Both the position numbers and the translations under genes were made by a program. From Eikenella exigua (GTDB lineage Bacteria; Pseudomonadota; Gammaproteobacteria; Burkholderiales; Neisseriaceae), in contig NZ_CP038018.1 of NCBI RefSeq assembly GCF_008805035.1, positions 248,001 through 312,000 of the forward strand: 64,000 nucleotides of DNA, in the 5' to 3' direction. Positions 1-8,157 of this stretch are shown in pieces (position 1 is the first letter of the stretch; each line of letters opens with the position of its first letter). The notes beneath the pieces are model-generated. The model was not told where the DNA came from, made no database searches, and saw only the letters and a list, made by a program, of their open reading frames with translations.

Positions 1-710
1 GCCACCGGCATGATTTCGATGCTGTTCACGTTCATGTGCGTGGGGCGCTGGTAGAGCCACAGCACGGTGTCGGCGATGTCTTCGGGGCGGATGTAGTCCA
101 CGTTTTTATATAAATCGGCGGCGCGTTGGTCGTCGCCTTTGAAGCGCACGTTGGAAAACTCGGTGTTGCCGCACAAGCCGGGCTCGATATTGCTCACGCG
201 CACGCCCGTGCCGGCCAAATCGGCGCGCAGATTCAGGCTGAATTGGCGCACATAGGCTTTGGTAGCGCCATACACATTACCGCCGGGGTAGGGGTAGGTG
301 CCGGCCACCGAGCCGAGGTTGATCACATAGCCGCTGCCGCGCGCCACCATGCCGGGCAGCACTTGGCGGGTGAGGTAGGTGAGGCCGATGATGTTGGTTT
401 GAATCATGGTTTGCCAGTCGGCAAAATCGGCTTGATGGGCCGGGTCTAAACCCAGCGCCAGACCGGCATTGTTCACCAAGCAGTCGATCCAAGCAAAGTT
501 TTCAGGTAGCCCTTTGAGTGCGGCGTCCACCGAGGCGGTATCGCCCACGTCCATTTGCAGCGGCAGGAAGTTGGCGCCCAATTCCACGCGTAGTTCGTCC
601 AGTTTGTCGGTACGCCGCGCCGCGCCGATCACGTAGTAGCCTGCTGCTGCAAGCGTGCGGCAGATGGCCCGCCCGAAACCGGCCGATGCGCCGGTTACCA
701 AAATGCTCAT
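1..710 (-). CDS. ydfG: NADP-dependent 3-hydroxy acid dehydrogenase, SDR family (partial)
   Basis: This is a cytosolic short-chain dehydrogenase/reductase closely resembling Escherichia coli YdfG, which oxidises 3-hydroxy acids and serine-type substrates with NADP. The N-terminus MSILVTGASAGFGRAI carries the TGxxxGxG cofactor motif. NNAG follows near residue 85, then the catalytic Ser in LGSVAG and the YGATK Tyr-Lys pair, and the YdfG-like stretch EPGLCGNTEFSNVRFKG. The ATG at 708-710 is preceded by GGAGG, a good ribosome site. The gene runs off the left edge after 236 codons, so about a dozen C-terminal residues are missing against YdfG. An in-frame uptake sequence encodes KGLPEN. The family is clear; the exact substrate is inferred. 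Confidence 0.9.
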   Translation of the reverse strand, partial: MSILVTGASAGFGRAICRTLAAAGYYVIGAARRTDKLDELRVELGANFLPLQMDVGDTASVDAALKGLPENFAWIDCLVNNAGLALGLDPAHQADFADWQTMIQTNIIGLTYLTRQVLPGMVARGSGYVINLGSVAGTYPYPGGNVYGATKAYVRQFSLNLRADLAGTGVRVSNIEPGLCGNTEFSNVRFKGDDQRAADLYKNVDYIRPEDIADTVLWLYQRPTHMNVNSIEIMPV

Positions 711-1093
711 GATTGCCTCCGTTGAGCTGGATTACTGGATAGAGCCGGAGCACTTACTTCTCCTATGGCATTGGCTCGCCTTGCAGGAAGAAATAACGGC
801 TTTGGCTAAAAACCATAGTATAACACCGGCAGCTTGCCGGCAGCTTTAAAATGGCAGCAAGGCTATAGCAAGCCAACTTAACTTTCGCTATCGCGTTGGT
901 TTGCCTTGCCGTACTGCCTGTACTGTCTGCGGTTTGCCGCCTTGTCCCATTCTCATTTCTAATCCAATATATTTTCAGGTAGCCTCGGGCAGAGCGCCGT
1001 ATTCTGCCCAATAGAGGCGGGCGGCGGTATAAGGCTACCTGAAAACCGTGCTAGAATGCTCGCCTTCCGCATTTTGGCCAAAGGCTTGTTAAT
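711..1093. other. Intergenic region with a Correia-like repeat remnant
   Basis: This 383-base gap between two divergently transcribed genes holds no convincing gene. It contains a short hairpin around 825-840 (CCGGCAGCTTGCCGG), a degenerate Correia-like element at about 880-970, and uptake sequences in both orientations near 975 and 1032. No clear promoter can be singled out for either neighbour. Confidence 0.6.
880..970 (-). repeat. Degenerate Correia-like element
   Basis: Read on the minus strand it runs TATATTGGATTAG, then GGACAAGGCGGC, CCGCAGACAGTAC and AGTACGGCAAGG. This is the order of blocks in the short neisserial Correia element, and a better-preserved copy lies at 31036-31141. One terminal repeat is eroded. 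Confidence 0.5.
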
Positions 1094-1876
1094 ATGGCAC
1101 GTCATCCCTACCGCCGCCTGCGTTCGGCACGTTTCGCCCTGCCCGAAGTTGGCATTTCCGAACACGGTAACATCCGCTCGCTGCATTTGGGCAGCGAAAC
1201 GGTGCAAAGCTCGATGAATGTGGATTACCCCGCCGAGCTGGTGCTCTCCTACAGCCGTGCCATGATGGCCTGGCTCCTGTTTGCCGAAAACGTGCGCCAC
1301 ATCACGCAAATCGGGTTGGGTGGCGGCTCGTTTGTGCGCTGGATAGATGCCTACCTGCCCGATGTGGCGCAAACGGCGGTGGAGATCAACCCGCAGGTAA
1401 TCAGCGTGGCACGCGGCCTGTTTGAATTGCCGTTTGAGAGCGAAAAATTTGAAATCATCGAGGCCGACGGCGCGGAATACATCAAAACCCTGCGCGGCGG
1501 CACGGATATTTTGCTGGTGGACGGCTTCGACGGCGTGCAGATTATCGATACCTTGGTGGCCGAGCCGTTTTTTGCCGACTGCCGCACCGCCCTGAGCGAA
1601 AATGGCATTTTCGTAACCAACTGGTGGAGCGGCGACAAACGCTATCCGCTTTTCCTGCAACGGCTTGCGCAGGTGTTTGATCAGCGCGTGTTGTGCGTGC
1701 CCGCCGAAACCCATGGCAACGTGGCTGTGCTTGCCTTCCAAAACCAAGCACCCCAGCCGCTGGCGGCCCTGCAGAAAAAAGCCGCCAAGCTGAGCGAGCA
1801 ATACGGGCTGGACTTCAAAACCATGCTGCATCAGGCACACGTGCCGCCGGGCAGCACTTGGCAGTGGCTGTGTTGA
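1094..1876 (+). CDS. Spermidine synthase-like protein (polyamine aminopropyltransferase fold)
   Basis: The 260-residue protein has the Rossmann-type methyltransferase fold of spermidine synthases. A SAM-binding-like glycine loop (QIGLGGGSFVRW) lies near residues 76-87, an acidic strand end is at AVEINPQV, and the DILLVDGFDG segment corresponds to the D-x-x-x-D active-site region. It lacks the N-terminal beta-hairpin domain of full SpeE proteins and no speD lies beside it, so polyamine synthesis is not assured. It could be one of the many fused or stand-alone spermidine-synthase-like proteins of unknown substrate. An uptake sequence lies just upstream and an imperfect one downstream. The start ATG follows a weak ribosome site. 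Confidence 0.75.
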   Translation: MARHPYRRLRSARFALPEVGISEHGNIRSLHLGSETVQSSMNVDYPAELVLSYSRAMMAWLLFAENVRHITQIGLGGGSFVRWIDAYLPDVAQTAVEINPQVISVARGLFELPFESEKFEIIEADGAEYIKTLRGGTDILLVDGFDGVQIIDTLVAEPFFADCRTALSENGIFVTNWWSGDKRYPLFLQRLAQVFDQRVLCVPAETHGNVAVLAFQNQAPQPLAALQKKAAKLSEQYGLDFKTMLHQAHVPPGSTWQWLC

Positions 1877-1968
1877 GGCTGGCTGAAAGTGCAAACTCCA
1901 GCACGGTTAGAAAGGCTATCTGAAAACATAAGCTGCAACGAGGCGAACATCAAATGGCGTTGTGGCGG

Positions 1969-2970
1969 CTAATCCTGCCCAGCCAGCCAATCCACATAGC
2001 GGCGTACGCCAGTGGCTACGTCGTCGAATTCTTCGGCATAGCCGGCGGCGCGCAGGGCGCTGATGTCGGCCTGGGTGAAGCTTTGGTATTTGCCTTTGAG
2101 TGCGTCGGGGAATTTGCTATACACAATCAAGCCTTGTTGTACCAGCTCTTCCAGCGGCAGCTCGGGCTTGCCTTCGCGGGCGCGGCAGGCGTTGACGGTG
2201 GCGGCGGCCAGGTCGTTGAAGGGTTGGCTGCGGCCGGTGCCGCAGTTGAAAATGCCGGATACTTCGGGATGGTCGTAGAAAAATAGGTTTACTTTTACTA
2301 CGTCTTCCACGCAGATGAAGTCGCGGCTTTGTGCGCCGTCGGGGTAGCCGTCGTAGCCGCCGAACAGGGTGACGCGGCCGTGCTCGCGGTATTCGTGGAA
2401 GTGGTGGTAGGCCACGGAGGCCATGCGGCCTTTGTGCTGCTCGCGGCGGCCGTATACGTTGAAATAGCGCAGGGCAACCACTTGATTGTGCAGCCCTTGC
2501 GCCATACGGCGGCGCAATACTTGGTCGAACAGGAATTTGGAATAGCCGTATACATTGAGCGGGGCTTCCAATTCGCGCTGTTCGCGGAAGGTTTGGCCTT
2601 TGCCATACACGGCGGCGGAGGAGGCGTGGATCAGGCGGATGCGATCGTCTTGGCACCAGTCGAGCAGGTCGAGCGTGTATTGGTAGTTGTTATCCATCAT
2701 GTACACGCCGTCGTGGTTCATGGTGTCGGAGCAGGCACCTTGGTGGAAGATAGCTTTGATGTTGCCGCCGTTGATTTGGTGGGCGCGCACTTGGCGGATG
2801 AATTCGTGTTTATCCAGATAGTGCGCAATATCGGCCTGCACCAGATTGCGGAATTTGTCGGCGCGGCTGAGGTTGTCCACCGCGATGATGTCGGTGATGC
2901 CGCGCCGGTTGAGCGCGTGCACAATATTGCTGCCGATAAAGCCGGCAGCGCCGGTAACGATGATGGTCAT
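1969..2970 (-). CDS. hldD: ADP-L-glycero-D-manno-heptose 6-epimerase
   Basis: HldD (RfaD) converts ADP-D-glycero-D-manno-heptose into the L-glycero form, the last step in making the heptose donor for the lipopolysaccharide inner core. It is an extended SDR. The N-terminal TGAAGFIGSNIV loop binds NADP, SSAAVYG carries the catalytic serine, and YGYSK is the Tyr-x-x-x-Lys pair. The 333-residue length matches the family. The other heptose genes are not in this window. A GGAG ribosome site lies 8 bases before the ATG. The gene is divergent from hslO, with 120 bases between them that hold one uptake sequence. Confidence 0.96.
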   Translation of the reverse strand: MTIIVTGAAGFIGSNIVHALNRRGITDIIAVDNLSRADKFRNLVQADIAHYLDKHEFIRQVRAHQINGGNIKAIFHQGACSDTMNHDGVYMMDNNYQYTLDLLDWCQDDRIRLIHASSAAVYGKGQTFREQRELEAPLNVYGYSKFLFDQVLRRRMAQGLHNQVVALRYFNVYGRREQHKGRMASVAYHHFHEYREHGRVTLFGGYDGYPDGAQSRDFICVEDVVKVNLFFYDHPEVSGIFNCGTGRSQPFNDLAAATVNACRAREGKPELPLEELVQQGLIVYSKFPDALKGKYQSFTQADISALRAAGYAEEFDDVATGVRRYVDWLAGQD

Positions 2971-3090
2971 GGTGTTCTCCTGAGAAAAGGGTGGTGTCTA
3001 TTTTAACCGATTTCGGGCTACCTGAAACTTGAATATCCGCCCTTGGAAACCATATAGCAGCCTGATCAAGATAACAATAAGGAAAGCATC

Positions 3091-3978
3091 ATGACTACCC
3101 AGCCCGCCAACCTACGCACCCGCTTTATTTTCGACAACCAACCCGTGCGCGGCCTGCATGTTCAGCTGCAAAGCGTGTGGCAGCACATCGTACAGCGCAA
3201 ACCCTATCCCGCCGCCATCCGCAGCGCACTGGGCGAACTGCTGTCTGCCGGCGCCCTGCTTTCCAGCAACCTCAAACTGCCCGGCAAGCTCATATTGCAA
3301 ATCCAAGGGCAGGGCGACCTCAAAATGCTTGTGGCCGAAACCGATTCCAACCACAGCTGCCGCGCCACTGCCCGCTGGAACGAACAAGCCAATTTAGACG
3401 ACGGCCGCAGCCTGATTGAGCTGCTCGGTGAAAACGCCGTATTCGGCATCACCCTCCAGCCCAACGAAGGCGAACCCTGGCAAGGCATTGTGCCCCTAGA
3501 AGGCAGCAGCATTGCCGAAATGCTCAGCGCCTACATGCGCCGCTCCGAACAGCTCGACACCCACATCAGCCTTGCCGCCTCCGAACACGCCGCCGCTGGC
3601 CTGCTGCTGCAAAGGCTGCCCGAACAGCAAATCGACGCCGACGCCTGGACGTACTACACCACCCTGGCCGACACCGTTACCCCGCAGGAATTGATCGAAC
3701 TAGATGCCCAACACCTGCTCTACCGCCTGTTCCACGAAACCCCGCCGCGCGTATTCGAGCCCGAACAAATCGAATTCGCCTGCACCTGCTCGCGTGGCAA
3801 AGTGAGCGATATGCTGCTGCTTCTGGGCGGGCAGGAAGTGGGCAACATCGTGGCCGAACAAGGCAGCATCGCCATCAACTGCGATTTCTGCGGCGAAAAA
3901 TACGTGTTCGACGACACCGACGTGCAAGCCCTGTTCGGTATGGAAATCGAAGCCATGACCGGGCAGCAGCTGCAATAA
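3091..3978 (+). CDS. hslO: Redox-regulated chaperone Hsp33
   Basis: Hsp33 is a cytosolic holdase activated by oxidative unfolding. The C-terminal zinc switch is complete: a CTC pair (CTCSRGKVSDMLL) and a CDFC pair (INCDFCGEKYVF), spaced as in the family, release zinc when oxidised. The N-terminal domain contains the expected GALLSSNLKLPGKL and EGSSIAEMLSAYM segments. The length (295) is typical. AAGGAAAGC precedes the ATG. A near-perfect 18-bp hairpin built from two uptake sequences follows the stop and probably ends transcription. Confidence 0.97.
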   Translation: MTTQPANLRTRFIFDNQPVRGLHVQLQSVWQHIVQRKPYPAAIRSALGELLSAGALLSSNLKLPGKLILQIQGQGDLKMLVAETDSNHSCRATARWNEQANLDDGRSLIELLGENAVFGITLQPNEGEPWQGIVPLEGSSIAEMLSAYMRRSEQLDTHISLAASEHAAAGLLLQRLPEQQIDADAWTYYTTLADTVTPQELIELDAQHLLYRLFHETPPRVFEPEQIEFACTCSRGKVSDMLLLLGGQEVGNIVAEQGSIAINCDFCGEKYVFDDTDVQALFGMEIEAMTGQQLQ

Positions 3979-4000
3979 GGCAGCGTTGTTTTAACCGCAT

Positions 4001-4043
4001 AAAGGCTACCTGAAAACCATTGTCCGGTTTTCAGGTAGCCTTT
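4001..4043 (+). terminator. eikDUS inverted-pair terminator after hslO
   Basis: AAAGGCTACCTGAAAACC pairs perfectly over 18 bases with its complement around a 7-base loop, ending in TTT. It is the inverted uptake-sequence hairpin typical of Neisseriaceae gene ends. Confidence 0.75.
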
Positions 4044-4134
4044 GGTTATGCGGCGGCAGTGCCAGGCCGATAGGATAAGTTTTAAATCTTTGAGGTTTTC
4101 AGGCAGCCGGTTCCATTGCAGGCTACCTGAAAAT
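4041..4134. repeat. 94-bp dispersed intergenic repeat, copy A
   Basis: By eye this stretch matches 55586-55679 at 81 of 94 positions with no gaps. It begins TTTGGTTATG, includes GGCGGCAGTGC and GCCGATAGG, and ends GCAGGCTACCTGAAAAT. Each copy is preceded by an uptake-sequence hairpin. It does not look coding. Confidence 0.75.
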
Positions 4135-4246
4135 ATAGAGCGGTGTGCGGGAGGGATACAGTATGCACGCAGGTTTAGACAGTTAGGGAGTTGCGTGGGT
4201 GAATAAAGCTCAAGCCCTAAACGGGTAGGTCGTGCTGCCGGCTGCC

Positions 4247-4290
4247 ATAAGGCTACCTGAAAATGCGGAACGGTTTTCAGGTAGCCTTAT
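4247..4290 (-). terminator. eikDUS inverted-pair hairpin
   Basis: A 17-bp perfect stem, ATAAGGCTACCTGAAAA and its complement, lies just beyond the stop at 4298 of the minus-strand remnant gene and would terminate it. Confidence 0.65.
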
Positions 4291-4297
4291 TGTTGGT

Positions 4298-4969
4298 TTA
4301 ACTGTGCGGTACGAACAATTGGCCGTTAAAGCGGTATTTGAGGCGGCGGTTGGTGGGGGTATGGGTATGGCTGCTGATTTGCGGCTGGCTGATGGTGTGG
4401 CTGCCGGGTTCGTAGAAGAAATAGTTGTTGGCGTGTTGGCCGCTGTAGGCGATGTTGAGTCGGTGGGTGGGCTCGGCGGCGGGGGCGGTTTGGATGATGG
4501 GTAGGGGTTGGAGCTGCTCTGCGGCGAAGTGGAGGAGGACGAGGGATTTTTCGGTGCGGTCGCCATCGGTGTGTTCGGTGAACAAGAGGTAGGCATGGCT
4601 GTGGCCGCTGAGGCGGAGGGTGTGCAGGCGTTCGATGTGGCCGGGCAGGGTTTGCACGCTGGTGTGGCCGCCGGGGCTGCGGGCTTGGAGCAGGCTGCTG
4701 GGGCTGTGCGGCGGGGTGAAGCTGCGCACGCGACCGTCGGCGCTGCTGTGGATCATCAGGCCGGCGGCACGGGTTTGGCTGAAACGGCAGGCCCAGGATT
4801 CGGCGGTTTTCAGGTAGCCTTCAAGCTGCTCGGCGAAGGGCAGGGCGGGCGGGCTGCCGTTGTGTTGCAGGGCGGCAGCGAGGGCAGCATCGGTTTTGGC
4901 GGCGGGTTTCAGGTAGCCTTGGAGGCTACCTGAAAAGTGTCGGGTGGGCTGGATGGTGTTTTTGCGGGT
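4298..4969 (-). pseudogene. Unrecognised protein, probably decayed; downstream tandem copy
   Basis: The minus strand is open for 223 codons here. The first ATG is at 4756 (MIHSSADGRVRSF), leaving 152 codons after it. The upstream part of the frame is protein-like (LEGYLKTAESWACRFSQTR) but has no start codon and begins directly after the stop of the neighbouring remnant. The protein ends NRRLKYRFNGQLFVPHS. That C-terminus is mirrored by RRIRYRFNGEQFVCLN in the remnant at 4970-5077, so the two were tandem paralogues. I do not recognise the family. In-frame uptake sequences encode GYLK twice. It may be a short real gene starting at 4756 or the remains of a longer one. Confidence 0.5.
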
Positions 4970-5077
4970 TTAATTCAAGCAGACAAACTGTTCGCCGTTG
5001 AAGCGGTAGCGGATGCGGCGGGTGTTGGCTTGTGCTGCACCATATGCTGCATCAAGGAGGGATGTTATTTTGCTGGC
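4970..5077 (-). pseudogene. C-terminal remnant of an upstream tandem paralogue
   Basis: A 35-codon minus-strand frame ends in TRRIRYRFNGEQFVCLN and a TAA that is also the upstream boundary of the following copy's frame. It matches the C-terminus of the gene at 4298-4969 (NRRLKYRFNG) and nothing of the rest survives upstream, where stops appear. It reads as the 3-prime stub of a duplicated gene. Confidence 0.5.
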
Positions 5078-5142
5078 TTATGCGGCGCTTTTCAAGGCAG
5101 GCTACCTGAAAATGGGTATTTGATCATCAGCCGGTTTGATGT

Positions 5143-5501
5143 TTACAGGATGCCGTCTTCCCGGTTGTCTTCGATCATGTCGTTTATGGCTTGAGCGAGC
5201 CATGTCCAGCAGTCAGGGAATTCTTGACGCTGTTCCCAGCCGGGGCTGGCGAAGTCGTGGATAAGCTGGACTTTGCCGCTTTTGCCGATTTCGAAGCAGG
5301 CAGTGTCATCGCAGTCGCTGCGTTTGGCGAAGGGAATCAGTTTTCTGTTGGGGTAGCGTGTTTGCAGGCCTATGTATAGCTCGGCGGCTCAATCGCTATC
5401 GAGCAGATGCCAAATATTGAAATTGACTAAATTCAGTTCGACGATCTTTTTAAATGATTGGAGGTATTCAAAGTGAGGATACTGAGTTTATAGCTTTTCA
5501 T
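5143..5501 (-). pseudogene. SMI1/KNR4 (SUKH) family protein, broken
   Basis: The minus strand encodes an SMI1/KNR4-like protein in two frames. It starts MKSYKLS at 5499-5501, shifts frame after about 8 codons, and continues PHFEYLQSFKKIV. It then meets an in-frame TGA after WHLLDSD and resumes AAELYIGLQTRYP, KLIPFAKRSDCDD and KVQLIHDFASPGWEQ to a TAA at 5143-5145. The IPFA and IHDFASPG segments are typical of the family, whose members are often immunity proteins against secreted polymorphic toxins. The total of 359 bases is not a multiple of three. The disruption is seen directly; an immunity role is inference from the family. Confidence 0.75.
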
Positions 5502-5554
5502 GGGTTTGCTCCTAAGTTTGATACTACCTGAAAAATGAAACTGGGCGTATGGTT

Positions 5555-5566
5555 TTCAGACGGCCT
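5555..5566 (-). other. Neisseria-dialect uptake sequence (AG-DUS) downstream of copA
   Basis: TTCAGACGGCCT is a perfect reverse complement of AGGCCGTCTGAA, the AG-DUS of Neisseria species. It lies 11 bases beyond the copA stop and is not the local Eikenella dialect. Confidence 0.85.
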
Positions 5567-5576
5567 TTGCCACGTT

Positions 5577-7739
5577 TCACTCAATCTTCACCCGCTTCAA
5601 CCTCAACGCATTACTCAACACCGAAACCGAGCTTGCCGCCATTGCCGCGCCTGCGATGACGGGATTTAAGAAGCCGAGTGCGGCGAGTGGGATACCTAAT
5701 ATGTTGTAGAAGAAGGCGAAAAACAGGTTTTGTTTGATGTTTTTCAAAGTCGCCTGCGACACCAACAGGGCATCGGCGAGTTGGTTGACCGAATGCTGCA
5801 TCAGCGTGGCGGACGCAGTGTGTTCGGCAACGTCCGCGCCGCCTTTCATGGCGAAGCTGACGTTGGCGGCGGCGAGTGCGGGCGCGTCGTTGATGCCGTC
5901 GCCAACCATTGCCACGGTTTTGCCGGCAGCTTTGAGTTTCTGCACTTCGGCGGCTTTGTCGCGCGGACTCATGTTGCCGAAGGCGTGGACGATGCCCAGT
6001 TGTTTGGCAACGTATTCGACCGTGCCTTGGTTGTCGCCGCTCATGATGTAAACGTCGATGCCGTGTTTTTTCAGACGGCCTATGGCTTCGGCGGTATCGG
6101 CTTTCAGCGCGTCGGCGAGTGCGAATGCGCCGATGGGTTTGCCGTTGGCGGAAACGGCGACGATGCTTGCGATGCGCCAGACGTCGTCTGAAAGGTTTTC
6201 AGGTAGCCTTAATTCGGCAAAATCAAGTTTGCCCGCTTTCACCAAGCCCGCGCCTTCGACTTCGGCGGTAATGCCTGCGCCGACGATGGTTTGTACATTT
6301 TGTGCGGCGGGAATGTCCAAACCGCGCGCTTGGGCGGCGGAGACGATGGCGCGGGCGAGCGGGTGGGCGGCGTTTTGTTCGACGACGGCGGCGATGCGGT
6401 ACAAAGCGTCTTCGTCAAAGCCGCTGTCGGGAACGCAATAAACGGCGGCAACCTGCGGTCTGCCTTCGGTCAGCGTGCCGGTTTTGTCCAACACGACGGC
6501 ATCGACATGGGCGGCTTCTTCCATCGCCGCCGCGTCTTTAAACCAAATGCCGTGTTTCACCGCTTTGCCCATGCCGACCATAATCGCGGCGGGCGTTGCC
6601 AGACCGAGCGCGCACGGGCAGGCAATCACCAAAACGGCAACGGCGTGCATCAGCGCAACCGTCCAATCGCCTTTAACCAGCCAAGTGGCGATAAAAGTCA
6701 GAAGCGCGACGCCCACAACGGCAGGCACGAACACCGCCGCCGCCTTGTCCGCCACGCGCGCAATCGGCGCCTTGCTGCCTTGCGCTTCGGACAGCGCGTT
6801 CATCATGTCGCCGAGCAGGGTTTGGCTGCCGAGTTGCGTGGCGCGATACACCACGCTGCCTTCGGTCATCAGTGCGCCCGCCAACACTTTGCCGCCCGCC
6901 TTTTTCTCTTCGGGATTAGATTCGCCGGTGAGATGGCCCTCGTCCGCCCAACCGCTGCCGCTTTCGATAATGCCGTCAGCGGCAATGCGTTCGCCGTGGT
7001 TGGCGCGGATAAAGTCACCGATTTGCACTTGGTCGATGGGTAGCTGCCGCCATTCGCCATTGCGTTGTACGTTGACTTGAGTCGGCGTGAGTTTCAGCAG
7101 CAAACCCAAGCTGTTCAGACTGGATTTTTTGGTGCGGTGTTCCAAAAATTTGCCCAGCGACACAAACCCAATCACCATCACGCCTGCTTCAAAATACACA
7201 TGTGCCATGCCGTGCGCCGCATGCGGGTTGAAAAACAGCATATAGACGGAATACAGGTAAATCGACACCGTGCCGATGGTAACGAGCACGTCCATATTCG
7301 CCAAGCCGCCCTTGATGCTCGCCCATGCGCTTTTGTAAAACGGTACCGCCAGCCAAAGCTGTACCACGCTTGCCAGCGCGAACTGCCACAACGGCGGAAT
7401 CATCCAATCATGCCGACCAATCATCATCCCCGTCATGCCGATGAGGAACGGAATATTAATCGCCAGCAAAAGCCACAGCCGCCAGCTGATATGCGGTTCC
7501 GCCTCCGGCGGTGGCAGCGCATCGGTTTTTTCTTTCGCCGAAAAACCGGTTTTTTCGATGATGGCGGCAATGTCTCGCGCCGATACCTTGTCGGCATCAA
7601 ACACCACTTGCGCTTCTTCATTGGCGAAGTTCACCCCCGCTTCGGCGACAAAGTCTTTTTTGTTCAATACTTTTTCAATGCGCGAAGCACAGGCTTGGCA
7701 GGTCATGCCTTCGATTTGGAAACGGACTTTTTGTTGCAT
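5577..7739 (-). CDS. copA: Copper-exporting P-type ATPase
   Basis: CopA pumps Cu(I) out of the cytosol across the inner membrane. It has one N-terminal heavy-metal domain with GMTCQACAS, the actuator LTGES near residue 272, the transmembrane metal site ACPCALGLATP, the phosphorylation motif DKTGTLTEG, the HP dipeptide of P1B pumps (AAHPLARAI) and GDGINDAPAL. At 720 residues it is full length. It is followed on the same strand by nothing obvious and preceded by copZ with a gap of about 97 bases that holds an imperfect uptake-sequence hairpin. The gene contains and abuts Neisseria-dialect uptake sequences (GCCGTCTGAA core at 5555-5566 and 6070-6081) as well as one eikDUS, suggesting recent transfer from a Neisseria. 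Confidence 0.96.
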   Translation of the reverse strand: MQQKVRFQIEGMTCQACASRIEKVLNKKDFVAEAGVNFANEEAQVVFDADKVSARDIAAIIEKTGFSAKEKTDALPPPEAEPHISWRLWLLLAINIPFLIGMTGMMIGRHDWMIPPLWQFALASVVQLWLAVPFYKSAWASIKGGLANMDVLVTIGTVSIYLYSVYMLFFNPHAAHGMAHVYFEAGVMVIGFVSLGKFLEHRTKKSSLNSLGLLLKLTPTQVNVQRNGEWRQLPIDQVQIGDFIRANHGERIAADGIIESGSGWADEGHLTGESNPEEKKAGGKVLAGALMTEGSVVYRATQLGSQTLLGDMMNALSEAQGSKAPIARVADKAAAVFVPAVVGVALLTFIATWLVKGDWTVALMHAVAVLVIACPCALGLATPAAIMVGMGKAVKHGIWFKDAAAMEEAAHVDAVVLDKTGTLTEGRPQVAAVYCVPDSGFDEDALYRIAAVVEQNAAHPLARAIVSAAQARGLDIPAAQNVQTIVGAGITAEVEGAGLVKAGKLDFAELRLPENLSDDVWRIASIVAVSANGKPIGAFALADALKADTAEAIGRLKKHGIDVYIMSGDNQGTVEYVAKQLGIVHAFGNMSPRDKAAEVQKLKAAGKTVAMVGDGINDAPALAAANVSFAMKGGADVAEHTASATLMQHSVNQLADALLVSQATLKNIKQNLFFAFFYNILGIPLAALGFLNPVIAGAAMAASSVSVLSNALRLKRVKIE
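6070..6081 (-). other. Neisseria-dialect uptake sequence (AG-DUS) inside copA
   Basis: A second perfect TTCAGACGGCCT lies within the coding sequence. About 100 bases further, 6183-6192 reads GTCGTCTGAA, the core of another Neisseria dialect variant. Confidence 0.85.
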
Positions 7740-7836
7740 GGTTTCGTCCTCCTGAATGTGGTTGGGCTACCTGAAAAAAGCGGAGCGGGGTTTTTCAGAT
7801 AGCCTTTGGGGTGCAGTCGATTCGTTGCGATTCGGT

Positions 7837-8046
7837 TTACAAAGCCGCATCAAACCCGCCGTCTTCCACCGCTTCTATCAGCGCGGCGGGGTTGGTTTGG
7901 GCGGGGTCGAATTCAATCACGGCGGCTTTGTTTTCCAGGCTCACTTCGGCCTTGGCCACGCCGTTTACGCCTTCGAGAATGCGGGTAACGCTTTTCGCGC
8001 AGCCGCCGCAGGTCATGCCTTCGATGTTTAGTGTGATGGTTTGCAT
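7837..8046 (-). CDS. copZ: Copper chaperone CopZ-like, heavy-metal-associated domain
   Basis: This is a 69-residue single HMA-domain protein that would carry Cu(I) in the cytosol and hand it to CopA. The metal-binding MTCGGCAKS motif is at residues 11-19. The remainder follows the beta-alpha-beta-beta-alpha-beta pattern of the ferredoxin-like fold. AGGAAGG precedes the ATG. It lies downstream of a MerR-type promoter with an overlong 19-bp spacer at 8158-8188, consistent with control by the divergent CueR. Confidence 0.9.
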   Translation of the reverse strand: MQTITLNIEGMTCGGCAKSVTRILEGVNGVAKAEVSLENKAAVIEFDPAQTNPAALIEAVEDGGFDAAL

Positions 8047-8157
8047 AGGGTTTCCTTCCTGTTGGAGTGAGGCTAATGTTTTGACTTCGTTGAAGCTAAA
8101 GTTTTCAGGTAGCCATTAAATAATGAGTGTGCTCTTGCTTTCGCACCGAGTGCCGCC

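Noticed and set aside
959..1894. 311-codon minus-strand frame opposite the spermidine-synthase-like gene
   Set aside because: The plus-strand frame carries clear fold motifs; the opposite frame is a GC-codon shadow.
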